Notes under the pieces: generated by a model
The model's database searches: none
Told to the model about the DNA's origin: nothing
The model's input: the letters and a program-made list of their open reading frames with translations, nothing else
Assembly: GCF_030063415.1 (NCBI RefSeq)
Contig: NZ_JASITA010000003.1
Coordinates: forward strand, 151,600-215,599
Source of the DNA: Streptomyces sp. H27-C3
GTDB lineage: Bacteria; Actinomycetota; Actinomycetes; Streptomycetales; Streptomycetaceae
Length of the DNA: 64,000 nucleotides
Reading direction: 5' to 3'
In this document: positions 52,125 through 61,200 of the stretch, piece by piece
Position numbering within the stretch: position 1 is the first letter of the stretch
Layout of the letters: every line of letters starts with the position of its first letter
Translations under genes and position numbers: made by a program

Positions 52125-53210
52125 GTGGACGTGCAGAAGAAGCTCGATGAGATTGTCGAGGCGATCGGCAGCGCCCGGTCCATGCCCATGTCGGCCTCGT
52201 GCGTGGTCAACCGCGCCGACCTGCTCTCGATGCTCGAAGAGGTGCGCGACGCCCTGCCGGGCTCGCTCGCGCAGGCCCAGGAGCTGATCGGCGGCCGGGA
52301 GCAGCTCGCCGAGCAGGCTCGCCAGGAGGCCGAGCGGATCATCGAATCCGCGCACGCCCAGCGCGGCTCCCTGATCTCCGACACCGAGGTCGCCCTGCGC
52401 TCCCAGGACGAGGCGGACCGGATCCTCACCGATGCGCGCCGCGAGGCCGACGAGATCCGGGTCGAGGCCGACGAGTACGTCGACTCCAAGCTCGCGAACT
52501 TCGAGGTCGTCCTCACCAAGACCCTCGGCTCCGTCGACCGCGGCCGCGAGAAGCTGCTCGGCCGGGGCCCCGGGCTCGACGAGCAGGGCTACCCCGACGA
52601 GGAGGCCCCGGAGCGCAGCCACGATCCGGAGACCCTGCGGCAGCGCGCGGACGAGTACGTCGACACCAAGATCGGCGCGTTCCAGGCCGTCCTGTCCAAG
52701 ACCCTTGAGGCGGTCGGCCGCGGCCGGCAGAAGTTGCACGGACAGGTGGCATCGGACGAGCTCGGCCTGCACATGGCGGCCCAGGACGATGCGGGGCCGC
52801 AGCACAGCAGCGACTCCGACTTCCTGGCGGACCTCGCCGAGCCGCAGGCCGCGCACGCGGTCCCGCAGCAGGCGCACGCCCCCGCGCCGCCGCGGGAGCA
52901 GCCGCAGGTCCCCGCGCAGCAGCCGTACGACCCGTACGGGTACCAGCAGCAGCCCCAGGACCCCTACGCGTACCAGCGGCAGCCGCAGGACCCGTACGCG
53001 TACCAGCAGCAGGATCCCTACGCGTACCAGCAGCAGGGCTACGACCAGGTGTACGAGCAGCAGGGCTACGGACAGCAGGGCTACGAGCAGCCGCAGGCCG
53101 CGGAGCACCAGCAGCCTCAGCAGCCCCGGAGCTCGCTCGACGAGACCAGCCTGTTCGACACGAGCGTGATCAACCTCGATCAGCTCCGCGAGTACGATCA
53201 GGGGCGCTAG
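52125..53210 (+). CDS. DivIVA-like coiled-coil protein with Tyr/Gln-rich tail
   Basis: 361 aa from GTG 52125. Residues about 40-210 form long charged helices (ELIGGREQLAEQARQEAERII, then two similar RREADEIRVEADEYVDSKLANFE and RQRADEYVDTKIGAFQ blocks, an internal duplication). The tail from about residue 250 is made of DPYAYQQQ-type repeats and is likely disordered. It resembles actinobacterial proteins annotated as cell-division initiation or ATP synthase F0 B-like. A cytoskeletal or membrane-curvature role is likely but unproven. A TACAGT box at 52032 may be its -10. Confidence 0.82.
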   Translation: MDVQKKLDEIVEAIGSARSMPMSASCVVNRADLLSMLEEVRDALPGSLAQAQELIGGREQLAEQARQEAERIIESAHAQRGSLISDTEVALRSQDEADRILTDARREADEIRVEADEYVDSKLANFEVVLTKTLGSVDRGREKLLGRGPGLDEQGYPDEEAPERSHDPETLRQRADEYVDTKIGAFQAVLSKTLEAVGRGRQKLHGQVASDELGLHMAAQDDAGPQHSSDSDFLADLAEPQAAHAVPQQAHAPAPPREQPQVPAQQPYDPYGYQQQPQDPYAYQRQPQDPYAYQQQDPYAYQQQGYDQVYEQQGYGQQGYEQPQAAEHQQPQQPRSSLDETSLFDTSVINLDQLREYDQGR

Positions 53211-53353
53211 GGGGCGTCCGGCACCGGATTGGGTCCTGGCGGAAGCGTCCAGTATCCTGGTTGTTCGGTCGCGAGTACGTCCGCGATCCCGGCTGCCCGA
53301 ATCGTGTTCCGCGGCATGGCAGCCCACCACCGCGATCCGAAAGCAGGACACCC

Positions 53354-53998
53354 CTGAACGCCCGCCTTGACCACCGCAACCCTCTCGTGTTCGACACACA
53401 CGAGCTGGGCCGGCGTCCCGGTGCGCTCCAGCGGCTGACCCGCTCGGTAGCAGCCCCCAAGGACTTCGGTATCGAAGGGGTGATCGGTGTGCCCGAGGGC
53501 GCACCGATCAATCTCAAGCTCCGCCTCGAATCCGTCATGGACGGGGTGCTTGTCACAGGCACCTCCCGTGCAACGGCCGTGGGGGAGTGCGTAAGGTGTC
53601 TGGAGCCGCTGGAGCTCAGGGTTGCAGCGGATTACCAGGAAATGTTCTCGTACCCTGACGCCGACGACCGTGGCCGCTCGAAAAAAGCGGAACCGGCCGA
53701 CGACGCCGAGGACGACGAGGACACGCTTCACCTCGAGGACGGCTTGTTCGACCTCGAGTCCGTGCTGCGTGATGCGGTAGTGCTCGCACTGCCGATGCAG
53801 CCGGTGTGCCGGGAGGAATGTGCCGGCCTGTGTTCCCAGTGCGGAATCAGGCTGGACGAGAATCCCGATCACAACCATGACGCCGTCGACATCCGTTGGG
53901 CGGCACTGCAAGGACTCGCTGGGACCATCCAGGACGGCGAGAAGGACAACATTGGCGGCGCCGCCGAGTCGGGCGTCGACGAGAAGCAGGAGAAGTAG
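53354..53998 (+). CDS. DUF177 (YceD) family protein
   Basis: About 214 aa. [22 protein letters not shown] is the conserved N terminus; [10 protein letters not shown] and a C-terminal [13 protein letters not shown] suggest a metal site. An acidic [18 protein letters not shown] segment lies in between. DUF177 genes precede rpmF in most bacteria and affect 23S rRNA. The family start here is CTG 53354, with CAGGAC about 5 nt upstream. The nearest regular starts are TTG 53261 (31 residues upstream) or GTG 53387 (inside the conserved N terminus). Confidence 0.9.
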   Translation: MNARLDHRNPLVFDTHELGRRPGALQRLTRSVAAPKDFGIEGVIGVPEGAPINLKLRLESVMDGVLVTGTSRATAVGECVRCLEPLELRVAADYQEMFSYPDADDRGRSKKAEPADDAEDDEDTLHLEDGLFDLESVLRDAVVLALPMQPVCREECAGLCSQCGIRLDENPDHNHDAVDIRWAALQGLAGTIQDGEKDNIGGAAESGVDEKQEK

Positions 53999-54000
53999 CC

Positions 54001-54174
54001 GTGGCTGTTCCGAAGCGGAAGATGTCGCGCAGCAACACGCGCCACCGCCGGTCGCAGTGGAAGGCTGCGGTCCCCACCCTGGTTTCGTGTGAGCGTTGCC
54101 AGGAGCCGAAGCTTCAGCACATTGCGTGCCCGAGCTGCGGCACTTATAACAAGCGCCAGGTCCTCGAGGTCTGA
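54001..54174 (+). CDS. rpmF: 50S ribosomal protein L32
   Basis: 57 aa from GTG 54001, 2 nt after the DUF177 stop. [20 protein letters not shown] at the N terminus and a CxxC...CxxC zinc site (CERC and CPSC). A ribosomal large-subunit protein, co-transcribed with DUF177 and rnc. Confidence 0.97.
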   Translation: MAVPKRKMSRSNTRHRRSQWKAAVPTLVSCERCQEPKLQHIACPSCGTYNKRQVLEV

Positions 54175-54193
54175 GCGGCTGTTGAGAGGCACC

Positions 54194-55024
54194 GTGTCTA
54201 GCCACAAAACGGCGGATGACGCCAAGGCGGAAAACGCCAAGAAGCCGGCGGAGAACACGGCCTCGTCCCACACGCTTCTGGAAGGGCGGCTCGGCTATCA
54301 GCTCGAGTCCGCCCTTCTGGTGCGTGCGCTGACCCACCGTTCGTACGCGTACGAGAATGGCGGTCTGCCCACCAATGAGCGACTGGAGTTCCTCGGGGAC
54401 TCCGTGCTCGGTCTGGTGGTCACGGACACGCTGTACCGGACCCATCCCGACCTGCCGGAAGGCCAACTGGCCAAACTGCGGGCCGCTGTGGTCAATTCTC
54501 GTGCGCTTGCTGAGGTGGGCCGCGGCCTGGAACTCGGCTCCTTCATCCGGCTCGGCCGGGGCGAAGAGGGCACGGGCGGCAGGGACAAGGCATCCATCCT
54601 GGCCGACACCCTTGAAGCGGTGATCGGCGCGGTCTATCTCGATCAAGGTCTGGGCACGGCATCGCAACTGGTGCACCGGCTCTTTGATCCACTGATCGAG
54701 AAGTCTTCGAGCCTGGGCGCCGGCCTGGACTGGAAGACGAGTCTCCAAGAACTGACTGCGACCGAAGGGCTCGGTGTTCCCGAGTACCTGGTCACGGAGA
54801 CCGGACCGGACCACGAAAAAACCTTCACCGCTGCTGCCCGCGTCGGTGGTGTCTCGTACGGCACCGGCACCGGCCGCAGCAAGAAGGAAGCGGAACAGCA
54901 GGCGGCGGAGTCCGCGTGGCGCGCGATCAGCGCGGACGCGGACGAGCGCGCGGAGGCGGCCAAGGCCGCTCCCGTGGCGACGACGACCGACGACACAGAG
55001 TCGTCTGCCCCGGCCACTGCCTGA
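54194..55024 (+). CDS. rnc: Ribonuclease III
   Basis: 276 aa from GTG 54194. The catalytic signature [13 protein letters not shown] is at about residue 62, followed by a second acidic site [13 protein letters not shown] and a C-terminal dsRNA-binding domain ([11 protein letters not shown], then [16 protein letters not shown]). It processes rRNA and other double-stranded RNA. In S. coelicolor this gene is absB, required for antibiotic production. An Ala/Thr-rich tail of about 30 residues follows. A 20-bp hairpin separates it from mutM. Confidence 0.96.
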   Translation: MSSHKTADDAKAENAKKPAENTASSHTLLEGRLGYQLESALLVRALTHRSYAYENGGLPTNERLEFLGDSVLGLVVTDTLYRTHPDLPEGQLAKLRAAVVNSRALAEVGRGLELGSFIRLGRGEEGTGGRDKASILADTLEAVIGAVYLDQGLGTASQLVHRLFDPLIEKSSSLGAGLDWKTSLQELTATEGLGVPEYLVTETGPDHEKTFTAAARVGGVSYGTGTGRSKKEAEQQAAESAWRAISADADERAEAAKAAPVATTTDDTESSAPATA

Positions 55025-55040
55025 GTTCCGAGGCCTTTGA

Positions 55041-55081
55041 CCCAGGTGCCCCCGACCGGATTCCGGTCGGGGGCACCTGGG
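55041..55081 (+). terminator. Long hairpin between rnc and mutM
   Basis: Twenty bases at 55041-55060 are exactly complementary to 55062-55081. It may terminate rnc transcripts or be an RNase III site in its own operon. Confidence 0.7.
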
Positions 55082-55132
55082 CACCCACCCCAGGCCGTTC
55101 AGCTCCGTCGGCCGCCCTCCCGGAGGAGACCC

Positions 55133-56002
55133 GTGCCCGAGCTTCCCGAGGTCGAAGTCGTACGCCGCGGGCTGGAACGCTGGGTCACCGGCAGGACCGT
55201 CTCCGAGGTGCAGGTCCTGCACCCGCGTGCCGTACGCCGTCATCTCGCGGGCGGCCAGGACTTCGCCACCCGCCTCGAAGGCCACCGCGTCGGCGCCGCG
55301 CGCCGACGCGGCAAGTACCTCTGGCTGCCGCTGGAGGACACCGACTCGTCGATCCTCGGCCACCTCGGGATGAGCGGCCAGCTGCTCGTGCAGCCGCAGG
55401 GCGCGACGGACGAGAAGCACCTGCGGATCCGTGTCCGCTTCGACGACGCCCTGGACACCGAGCTGCGCTTCGTCGACCAGCGCACCTTCGGCGGGCTGTC
55501 GTTGCACGACAACACCCCCGACGGCCTGCCCGACGTCATCGCGCACATCGCACGCGACCCACTGGACCCGGCGTTCGACGAGGCGGCGTTCCATACGGCG
55601 ATGCGCCTGCGCCGTACGACCGTCAAGCGCGCACTCCTCGACCAGTCGCTGATCAGCGGCGTCGGCAACATCTACGCGGACGAGGCGCTGTGGCGCGCGC
55701 GGCTGCACTACGAGCGCCCCACCGCGACCCTCACCCGCCCCCTGTCGACCGAGCTCCTCGGTCATGTGCGGGACGTGATGAACGCGGCCCTCGCCGTCGG
55801 TGGAACCAGTTTCGACAGTCTCTACGTCAATGTGAACGGCGAGTCCGGTTACTTCGACCGGTCGCTGGACGCGTACGGGCGCGAGGACGAGCCCTGCCGC
55901 CGCTGCGGTACGGCGATGCGCCGGCGCCCCTGGATGAACCGCTCCAGCTACTTCTGCCCCCGCTGTCAGCGTCCGCCGCGCGCGAGCGCCGTCAGGATCT
56001 GA
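55133..56002 (+). CDS. mutM: Formamidopyrimidine-DNA glycosylase
   Basis: 289 aa from GTG 55133, with CGGAGGAGA upstream. [14 protein letters not shown] supplies the catalytic N-terminal Pro2/Glu3 after Met removal. The helix-two-turn-helix has [13 protein letters not shown], and a C-terminal zinc finger carries CRRCG and CPRC. It removes 8-oxoguanine. It sits in the rpmF-rnc-mutM-smc order typical of actinobacteria. Confidence 0.96.
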   Translation: MPELPEVEVVRRGLERWVTGRTVSEVQVLHPRAVRRHLAGGQDFATRLEGHRVGAARRRGKYLWLPLEDTDSSILGHLGMSGQLLVQPQGATDEKHLRIRVRFDDALDTELRFVDQRTFGGLSLHDNTPDGLPDVIAHIARDPLDPAFDEAAFHTAMRLRRTTVKRALLDQSLISGVGNIYADEALWRARLHYERPTATLTRPLSTELLGHVRDVMNAALAVGGTSFDSLYVNVNGESGYFDRSLDAYGREDEPCRRCGTAMRRRPWMNRSSYFCPRCQRPPRASAVRI

Positions 56003-56054
56003 GCGCCGCCGACCGGTGAGTGCATCCTGCATTCAGTGGCCAGTACACAAAAGC

Positions 56055-56086
56055 AAATGCCCCCGTCGCGTTCGACGAGGGCATTT
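56055..56086. terminator. Bidirectional terminator between mutM and the CAP-domain gene
   Basis: AAATGCCC...CGTCG pairs with CGACG...GGGCATTT (14-nt arms, one mismatch) around a 4-nt loop, 52 nt after mutM. Confidence 0.7.
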
Positions 56087-56127
56087 CTGCTGACGCGCGG
56101 GGCGATCAGCAGGCGCTCATCAGGGGA

Positions 56128-57063
56128 TCAGAAGCCGAAGTCCTGAGTCCACCAGGGGCCGCCGCCGGCGATATGTACGCCGACGCCCAGGGTCTTGTAG
56201 TCGCAGTTCAATATGTTCGCGCGGTGGCCTTCGCTCTTCATCCAGGCATCCATCACCGACCGGGCGTCGGCCTGGCCGCGGGCGATGTTCTCGCCGCCCA
56301 GATCGTCGATGCCCGCCTTGTCGGCGCGGTCCCAGGGGGTCGCCCCGTCCGGGTCGGTGTGGTCGAAGAAGCCGCGGGCGGCCATGTCCTGGCTGAAGTC
56401 CCCGGCGAGCTTGGCCAGCAGCTGGTTGGGCCGTACCGGGGTGCAGCCGGCCTTCGACCGCTCCTGGTTCACCAGGGTCAGCACGGCGGCCTCGGCGGTC
56501 GACGCCGCTCCGGAGCCGACGCCCTTCCCGGCCTTGTCGCCGCTCTCCGTCGCCGGGGGCGTGCGGGGCGGGGCGGGCTCACTGGGGGCCGGCTCGCTGC
56601 TCTTGTCGCTCTCGCGCGCCTTGTCCTTCTGGTCGGCGGGCTTCTCCGTCTTGCTGTCCGCGACCGTCTCCCGCTCGGAAGGGGTGGTGGAGGGCTTGGG
56701 GGGCTTGGGCGACGGGGACTTCGACGGCGCGTGCGCGCGCTCGGGGCGGTCGGCGGGCGGCGACGCCCCGCCCGTGGGCTCCGCGCTGCTGCCGCCCTGC
56801 GCGTCCAGGTCGGCCGGGCCGTTGGCGCGGACCCGCTCGCCCGCGCCGCTGTCGCCGCCCAGGGAGAAGTTTTCACCGCCGGGCAGCAGCCCGGAGGCCA
56901 CCGCGACGGCGCCCATGGCCACGGCCGCGGAGACGCCGAGGAGCCCGGTCCGTACGGGCGCCGCCCGCCTCTTGCGGCGTCCGCCGCCCCGGTGGCTGCC
57001 TGTCCGGCCGTCCGCGTGGTCCGCCGCGGCGGGGCCGGCGGCGGAGCGTCGATGGCGTCCCAT
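56128..57063 (-). CDS. Membrane-anchored CAP/SCP-domain protein
   Basis: 311 aa from ATG 57063 with AGGAAGG upstream. There is a basic cytoplasmic N terminus (residues 1-38), one membrane helix (LLGVSAAVAMGAVAVASGLL), and a 100-residue Pro/Ser/Lys/Glu-rich linker. The C-terminal CAP domain (about residues 190-311) has VLTLVNQERSKAGCTPVRPN, FFDHTDPDGATPWDRADKAG, GENIARGQ and WMKSEGHRANILN. The His/Glu CAP cavity residues are present. It acts outside the cell; function of bacterial CAP proteins is unclear. It is inserted between mutM and acyP on the opposite strand. Confidence 0.9.
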   Translation of the reverse strand: MGRHRRSAAGPAAADHADGRTGSHRGGGRRKRRAAPVRTGLLGVSAAVAMGAVAVASGLLPGGENFSLGGDSGAGERVRANGPADLDAQGGSSAEPTGGASPPADRPERAHAPSKSPSPKPPKPSTTPSERETVADSKTEKPADQKDKARESDKSSEPAPSEPAPPRTPPATESGDKAGKGVGSGAASTAEAAVLTLVNQERSKAGCTPVRPNQLLAKLAGDFSQDMAARGFFDHTDPDGATPWDRADKAGIDDLGGENIARGQADARSVMDAWMKSEGHRANILNCDYKTLGVGVHIAGGGPWWTQDFGF

Positions 57064-57198
57064 CTGGCGTGCCTTCCTCGTGCTCGACGTAATGATCGAA
57101 GTCTTAAACATGAATCATCCGAAAGGATGAGGCTCATTGGATCGGGACTGTACGCCATGACGGGTGAGGGTGAAGTGCCTCGTGGGTAATTGGCCGGT

Positions 57199-57204
57199 TA
57201 GCGT
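57199..57204 (+). promoter_or_regulatory. -10 box (TAGCGT) for a leaderless acyP transcript
   Basis: TAGCGT ends 6 nt before ATG 57211, the same arrangement as at 5731-5743, with no ribosome site. Confidence 0.4.
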
Positions 57205-57210
57205 GCAGGC

Positions 57211-57492
57211 ATGAACGAAGATGTCCGGCTCACCGCTTGGGTGCGCGGCCGTGTACAGGGAGTGGGCTTCCGCTGGTTCACCAGGGCAAATGCTTTGGAG
57301 ATCGGCGGCCTCACCGGCTTCGCCCTCAATCTTGACGACGGGCGGGTGCAGGTGGTCGCCGAGGGCCCGCGTGACAATTGCCACCGCCTGCTCCAGTGGC
57401 TCGGCTCGGACGACACTCCCGGCCGGGTGGACGGAGTCACCGAGATCTGGAGCACACCGCGTGGCGGATATACCGGGTTCGCGATCCGCTGA
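57211..57492 (+). CDS. acyP: Acylphosphatase
   Basis: 93 aa, full family length. The catalytic phosphate loop is [14 protein letters not shown] (Arg), and Asn lies in [12 protein letters not shown]. The C-terminal YTGFAIR is typical. It hydrolyses acyl phosphates. In actinobacteria acyP regularly lies just before smc. Confidence 0.94.
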   Translation: MNEDVRLTAWVRGRVQGVGFRWFTRANALEIGGLTGFALNLDDGRVQVVAEGPRDNCHRLLQWLGSDDTPGRVDGVTEIWSTPRGGYTGFAIR

Positions 57493-57864
57493 GCGAGCTT
57501 CCCTGGGGGGCATCCCCAAGCGCGTACAGGGGGGTCCCCCGGCAGCTGCCGGAGACAGAAAGGGCCTGGTGGTTGCCAAGAAAGCCCTGTCGTGGAAAGC
57601 TCCCCGAGAACGGATGATCCATCCGCCCCCAGGGCCCCGCAGTAGAGGTGGCGCCGCGCGACGCGCGGCAGCACGCCCCCGGGTCGCCCGTCGATACGGC
57701 GCGTGATCGTGTTGACCGTCAAACTTTTTGGTGAGACTCTGGAATCCCCGCGCACCTTAGCTGTTTGGCATTGAGAACGACAGAGATGACAAGCACCGCG
57801 GGTGCGATTCCCTCACGACCCACCAACGCTTCGGTCGGTCACTCAATGTGGAGGACCATCCATC
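57493..57864. other. Gene-free gap between acyP and the small coiled-coil gene
   Basis: No convincing ORF on either strand. At 57712 TTGACC, with GACTCT 17 nt later (57735-57740), is a possible weak promoter in an AT-richer patch (CAAACTTTTTGG). A short ribosome site GGAGGACC at about 57850 belongs to the next gene. Confidence 0.5.
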
Positions 57865-58080
57865 ATGGCAAAGGCGCTTCTCGGTTACGTCGGCGGTTCC
57901 GACCCGCGACTCCTCGCCGAGATGCGACGGCTTCAGCAGCGCGTTCAGGATCTTGAATCCGAGCTCAACCGGATTCAGGACGAGAACGACACGCTCAGCG
58001 CCGCCGCTCAGCACCGTGGAGATTCGATGCTCGACGGCATCGACATCGACGTACCCCAGGCGGAGCCTGCGCTCACCTGA
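57865..58080 (+). CDS. Small coiled-coil protein upstream of smc
   Basis: 71 aa from ATG 57865 with GGAGGACC 7 nt upstream. MAKALLGYVGGSDPRLLAEM is followed by a 25-residue heptad helix (LQQRVQDLESELNRIQDEND) and an acidic tail (DGIDIDVPQAEPALT). The context between acyP and smc looks conserved in Streptomyces as I recall. It has no known function; a coiled coil next to smc makes a chromosome-organisation partner conceivable, but that is speculation. It has its own terminator (58175-58196). Confidence 0.8.
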   Translation: MAKALLGYVGGSDPRLLAEMRRLQQRVQDLESELNRIQDENDTLSAAAQHRGDSMLDGIDIDVPQAEPALT

Positions 58081-58174
58081 TCCAGGCCCGTAAAAGAGCC
58101 CGTCAGGCTGTTTGTGCAGCCGCTTGAGATCTACGTATCGAGATCTACTCAAGATCCACCAGCAAGGCATTACA

Positions 58175-58200
58175 AAGGGACGCTTCGGCGTCCCTTCTTT
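58175..58200 (+). terminator. Terminator between the coiled-coil gene and smc
   Basis: AAGGGACGC-TTCG-GCGTCCCTT, a perfect 9-bp stem with a stable UUCG tetraloop, followed by CTTTCTTTCC. Confidence 0.8.
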
Positions 58201-58294
58201 CTTTCCGCCCCGTCCGTGGCACCCTTCCCTTACCGTCTGATGTGCCCTGCACCTTAATGGGCGAAACCGACAGTGAGAGGTAGAGTCCGGCGGC

Positions 58295-61200
58295 GTGCAT
58301 CTCAAGGCCATGACCCTCCGCGGTTTCAAATCCTTCGCATCGGCCACAACTCTGCGGTTCGAGCCAGGTATCACCTGTGTCGTCGGCCCCAATGGCTCCG
58401 GCAAGTCCAATGTGGTGGACGCGCTGTCCTGGGTCATGGGCGAACAGGGGGCCAAGTCGCTGCGCGGCGGCAAGATGGAGGACGTCATCTTCGCCGGTAC
58501 CACCGGGCGCCCGGCGCTCGGCCGCGCGGAGGTCTCGCTCACCATCGACAACAGCGACGGCGCGCTGCCCATCGACTACGCCGAAGTCACCATTACGCGG
58601 ATCATGTTCCGCAACGGCGGCAGCGAATATCAGATCAATGGCGATACGTGCCGACTGCTCGATATCCAGGATTTGCTCTCCGACTCCGGTATCGGGCGGG
58701 AGATGCATGTCATCGTCGGGCAGGGCCAGCTCGACTCCGTACTGCACGCCGATCCGATGGGGCGCCGCGCTTTCATCGAGGAGGCCGCCGGGGTGCTCAA
58801 GCACCGCAAGCGCAAAGAGAAGGCGCTGCGGAAGCTGGACGCGATGCAGGTCAATCTCTCGCGCGTGCAGGACCTGACCGACGAACTACGCCGCCAGCTC
58901 AAGCCGTTGGGCCGGCAGGCGGCGGTGGCGCGGCGGGCCACCGTCATCCAGGCCGACCTGCGCGACTCCCGGCTGCGGCTGCTCGCCGACGATCTGGTCA
59001 GGCTGCGCTCCGCGCTCAGCACCGAGATCGCCGACGAGGCCGCGCTCAAGGAGCGCAAGGACGCGGCCGATGCGCAGCTGAAGGCCGCGCTGGCGCGCGA
59101 GGCGGAGCTGGAGGACGAGGTACGCCGTCTCACGCCGCGGCTGCAGCGCGCGCAGCAGACCTGGTACGAGCTGTCGCAGCTGGCCGAGCGGGTACGCGGC
59201 ACGATCTCGCTCGCCGACGCCAGGGTGAAGAGCGCGAGCGCGTTGCCCGAGGAGGAGCGGCGCGGGCGCGACCCCGAGGACATGGAGCGCGAGGCGGCCA
59301 GGGTCCGCGAGCAGGAGGCGGAACTGGAGGCCGCGCTGGAGTCGGCGCAGCGCGCGTTGGAGGACACCGCCGAGCACCGCGCCGAGCTGGAGCGGGAGTT
59401 GGCGGCCGAGGAGCGCAGGATCAAGGACGCGGCCCGCGCCATCGCCGACCGGCGCGAGGGGCTGGCCCGGCTCCACGGGCAGGTCAACGCGGCTCGCGGC
59501 AGGGCCGGTTCGGCCCAGGCGGAGATCGACCGGCTGGCCGCGGCGCGGGACGCGGCCCAGGACCGGGCGGGCGCGGCGCAACAGGAGTACGAGCAGCTCA
59601 AGGCCGAGGTCGACGGGCTGGACGCGGGCGACACCGAGCTGGCCGAGCAGCACGACAGCGCGAAGCAGGCCCTCGCGAACGCGGAGGCCGCGCTCACCGC
59701 CGCCAGGGAATCGGCGACCTCAGCCGAGCGCAGGCGGGCCGCCACGTCCGCCCGGCACGACGCGCTGGCGCTCGGGCTGCGCCGCAAGGACGGCACGGGG
59801 GCGCTGCTCGGCGCCCGCGACCGGCTGGCGGGCCTGGTCGGTCCGGCCGCCGAACTGCTCACGGTCGCACCGGGCTTCGAAGTCCCCGTCGCCGCGGCGC
59901 TCGGCGCGGCGGCCGACGCGATCGCGGTGACGGACCCGGCGACGGCGGCCGAAGCCATCCGCCTGCTGCGCAAGCAGGACGCGGGGCGCGCCGCGCTGCT
60001 ACCGGGCGCGGTGCGCGTGTACGAGGGTGAGCCTGAAGATTTCCCGGGGGCGACCGGGACGGGCGGTGCAGGTGCGGACGGTTCCGAGGACGGCCCTGAC
60101 AGTGGCCCGCCGCGGGTGGCCGACCTGGTGCGCGGCCCTGAGGGGCTGATGCGCGGTGTGCGGCGGCTGCTGCGGGACATGGTCGTCGTCGGAACGCTGG
60201 AGGACGCCGAGGACCTGATCGCGGGTCGGCCCGAGCTGACCGCCGTGACCGCCGAGGGCGATGTCCTGGGCGCGCACTTCGCCCAAGGTGGGTCCGCGGG
60301 CGCGCCGAGCCTCATCGAAGTACAGGCGTCGGTCGACGAGGCAGCCGCCGAGCTTGCGGAGCTGGCCGTGCGGTGCGAGGAGCTGGCCGGGGCGCAGCAG
60401 CGGGCGGCGGAGCGGCGTACCACGTGTGTCGCGCTCGTCGAGGAGTTGGGGGAGCGGCGCAGGGACTCAGACCGGGAGAAATCGGCGGTCGCGCAGCAAC
60501 TGGGCGGCCTGGCGGGCCAGGCCCGCGGCGCCGCTGGGGAGGCGGAGCGGTCGGCCGCCGCCGCCGCGAAGGCCCAGGACGCGCTGGAGCGGGCGGCCGA
60601 GGAGGCCCAGGAGCTGGCGGAGCGCCTGTCGGTCGCGGAGGAGACCGGGGAGGGGGCCGAGGAGGAACCGGACACCTCCGTACGGGACCGGCTGGCCGCC
60701 GACGGCGCCAACGCACGCCAGACCGAGATGGAGGCCAGGCTCCAGGTCCGTACGCACGAGGAGCGGGTGAAGGCTCTCGCGGGGCGGGCGGACTCGCTGG
60801 ACCGGGGGGCGCGCGCGGAGCGTGAGGCGCGGGCGCGCGCCGAGCAGCGGCGCGCCAGGCTGCGGCACGAGGCGCAGGTGGCGGCGGCCGTCGCGGCCGG
60901 CGCCCGCCAGCTCCTCGCGCATGTCGAGGTGTCGCTCGTACGGGCCGACGAGGAGCGCACCGCGGCCGAGGGCGCCAAGGCGGAGCGTGAGCGCGATCTG
61001 GTGGCGGAGCGCGGCCGGGGCCGGGACCTCAAGGGCGAGCTCGACAAGTTGACTGATTCGGTTCACCGCGGCGAGGTACTGGGGGCGGAGAAGAGGCTGC
61101 GCATCGAGCAGCTGGAGTCCAAGGCCCTGGAGGAACTCGGTATGGAGCCGGCAGGACTGGTGGCGGAATACGGGCCCGATCAGGCGGTACCGCCGTCGCC

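Noticed and set aside
53207..56032. 941-codon minus-strand ORF across DUF177, rpmF, rnc and mutM
   Set aside because: Spans four real genes on the other strand and shows no family signature.
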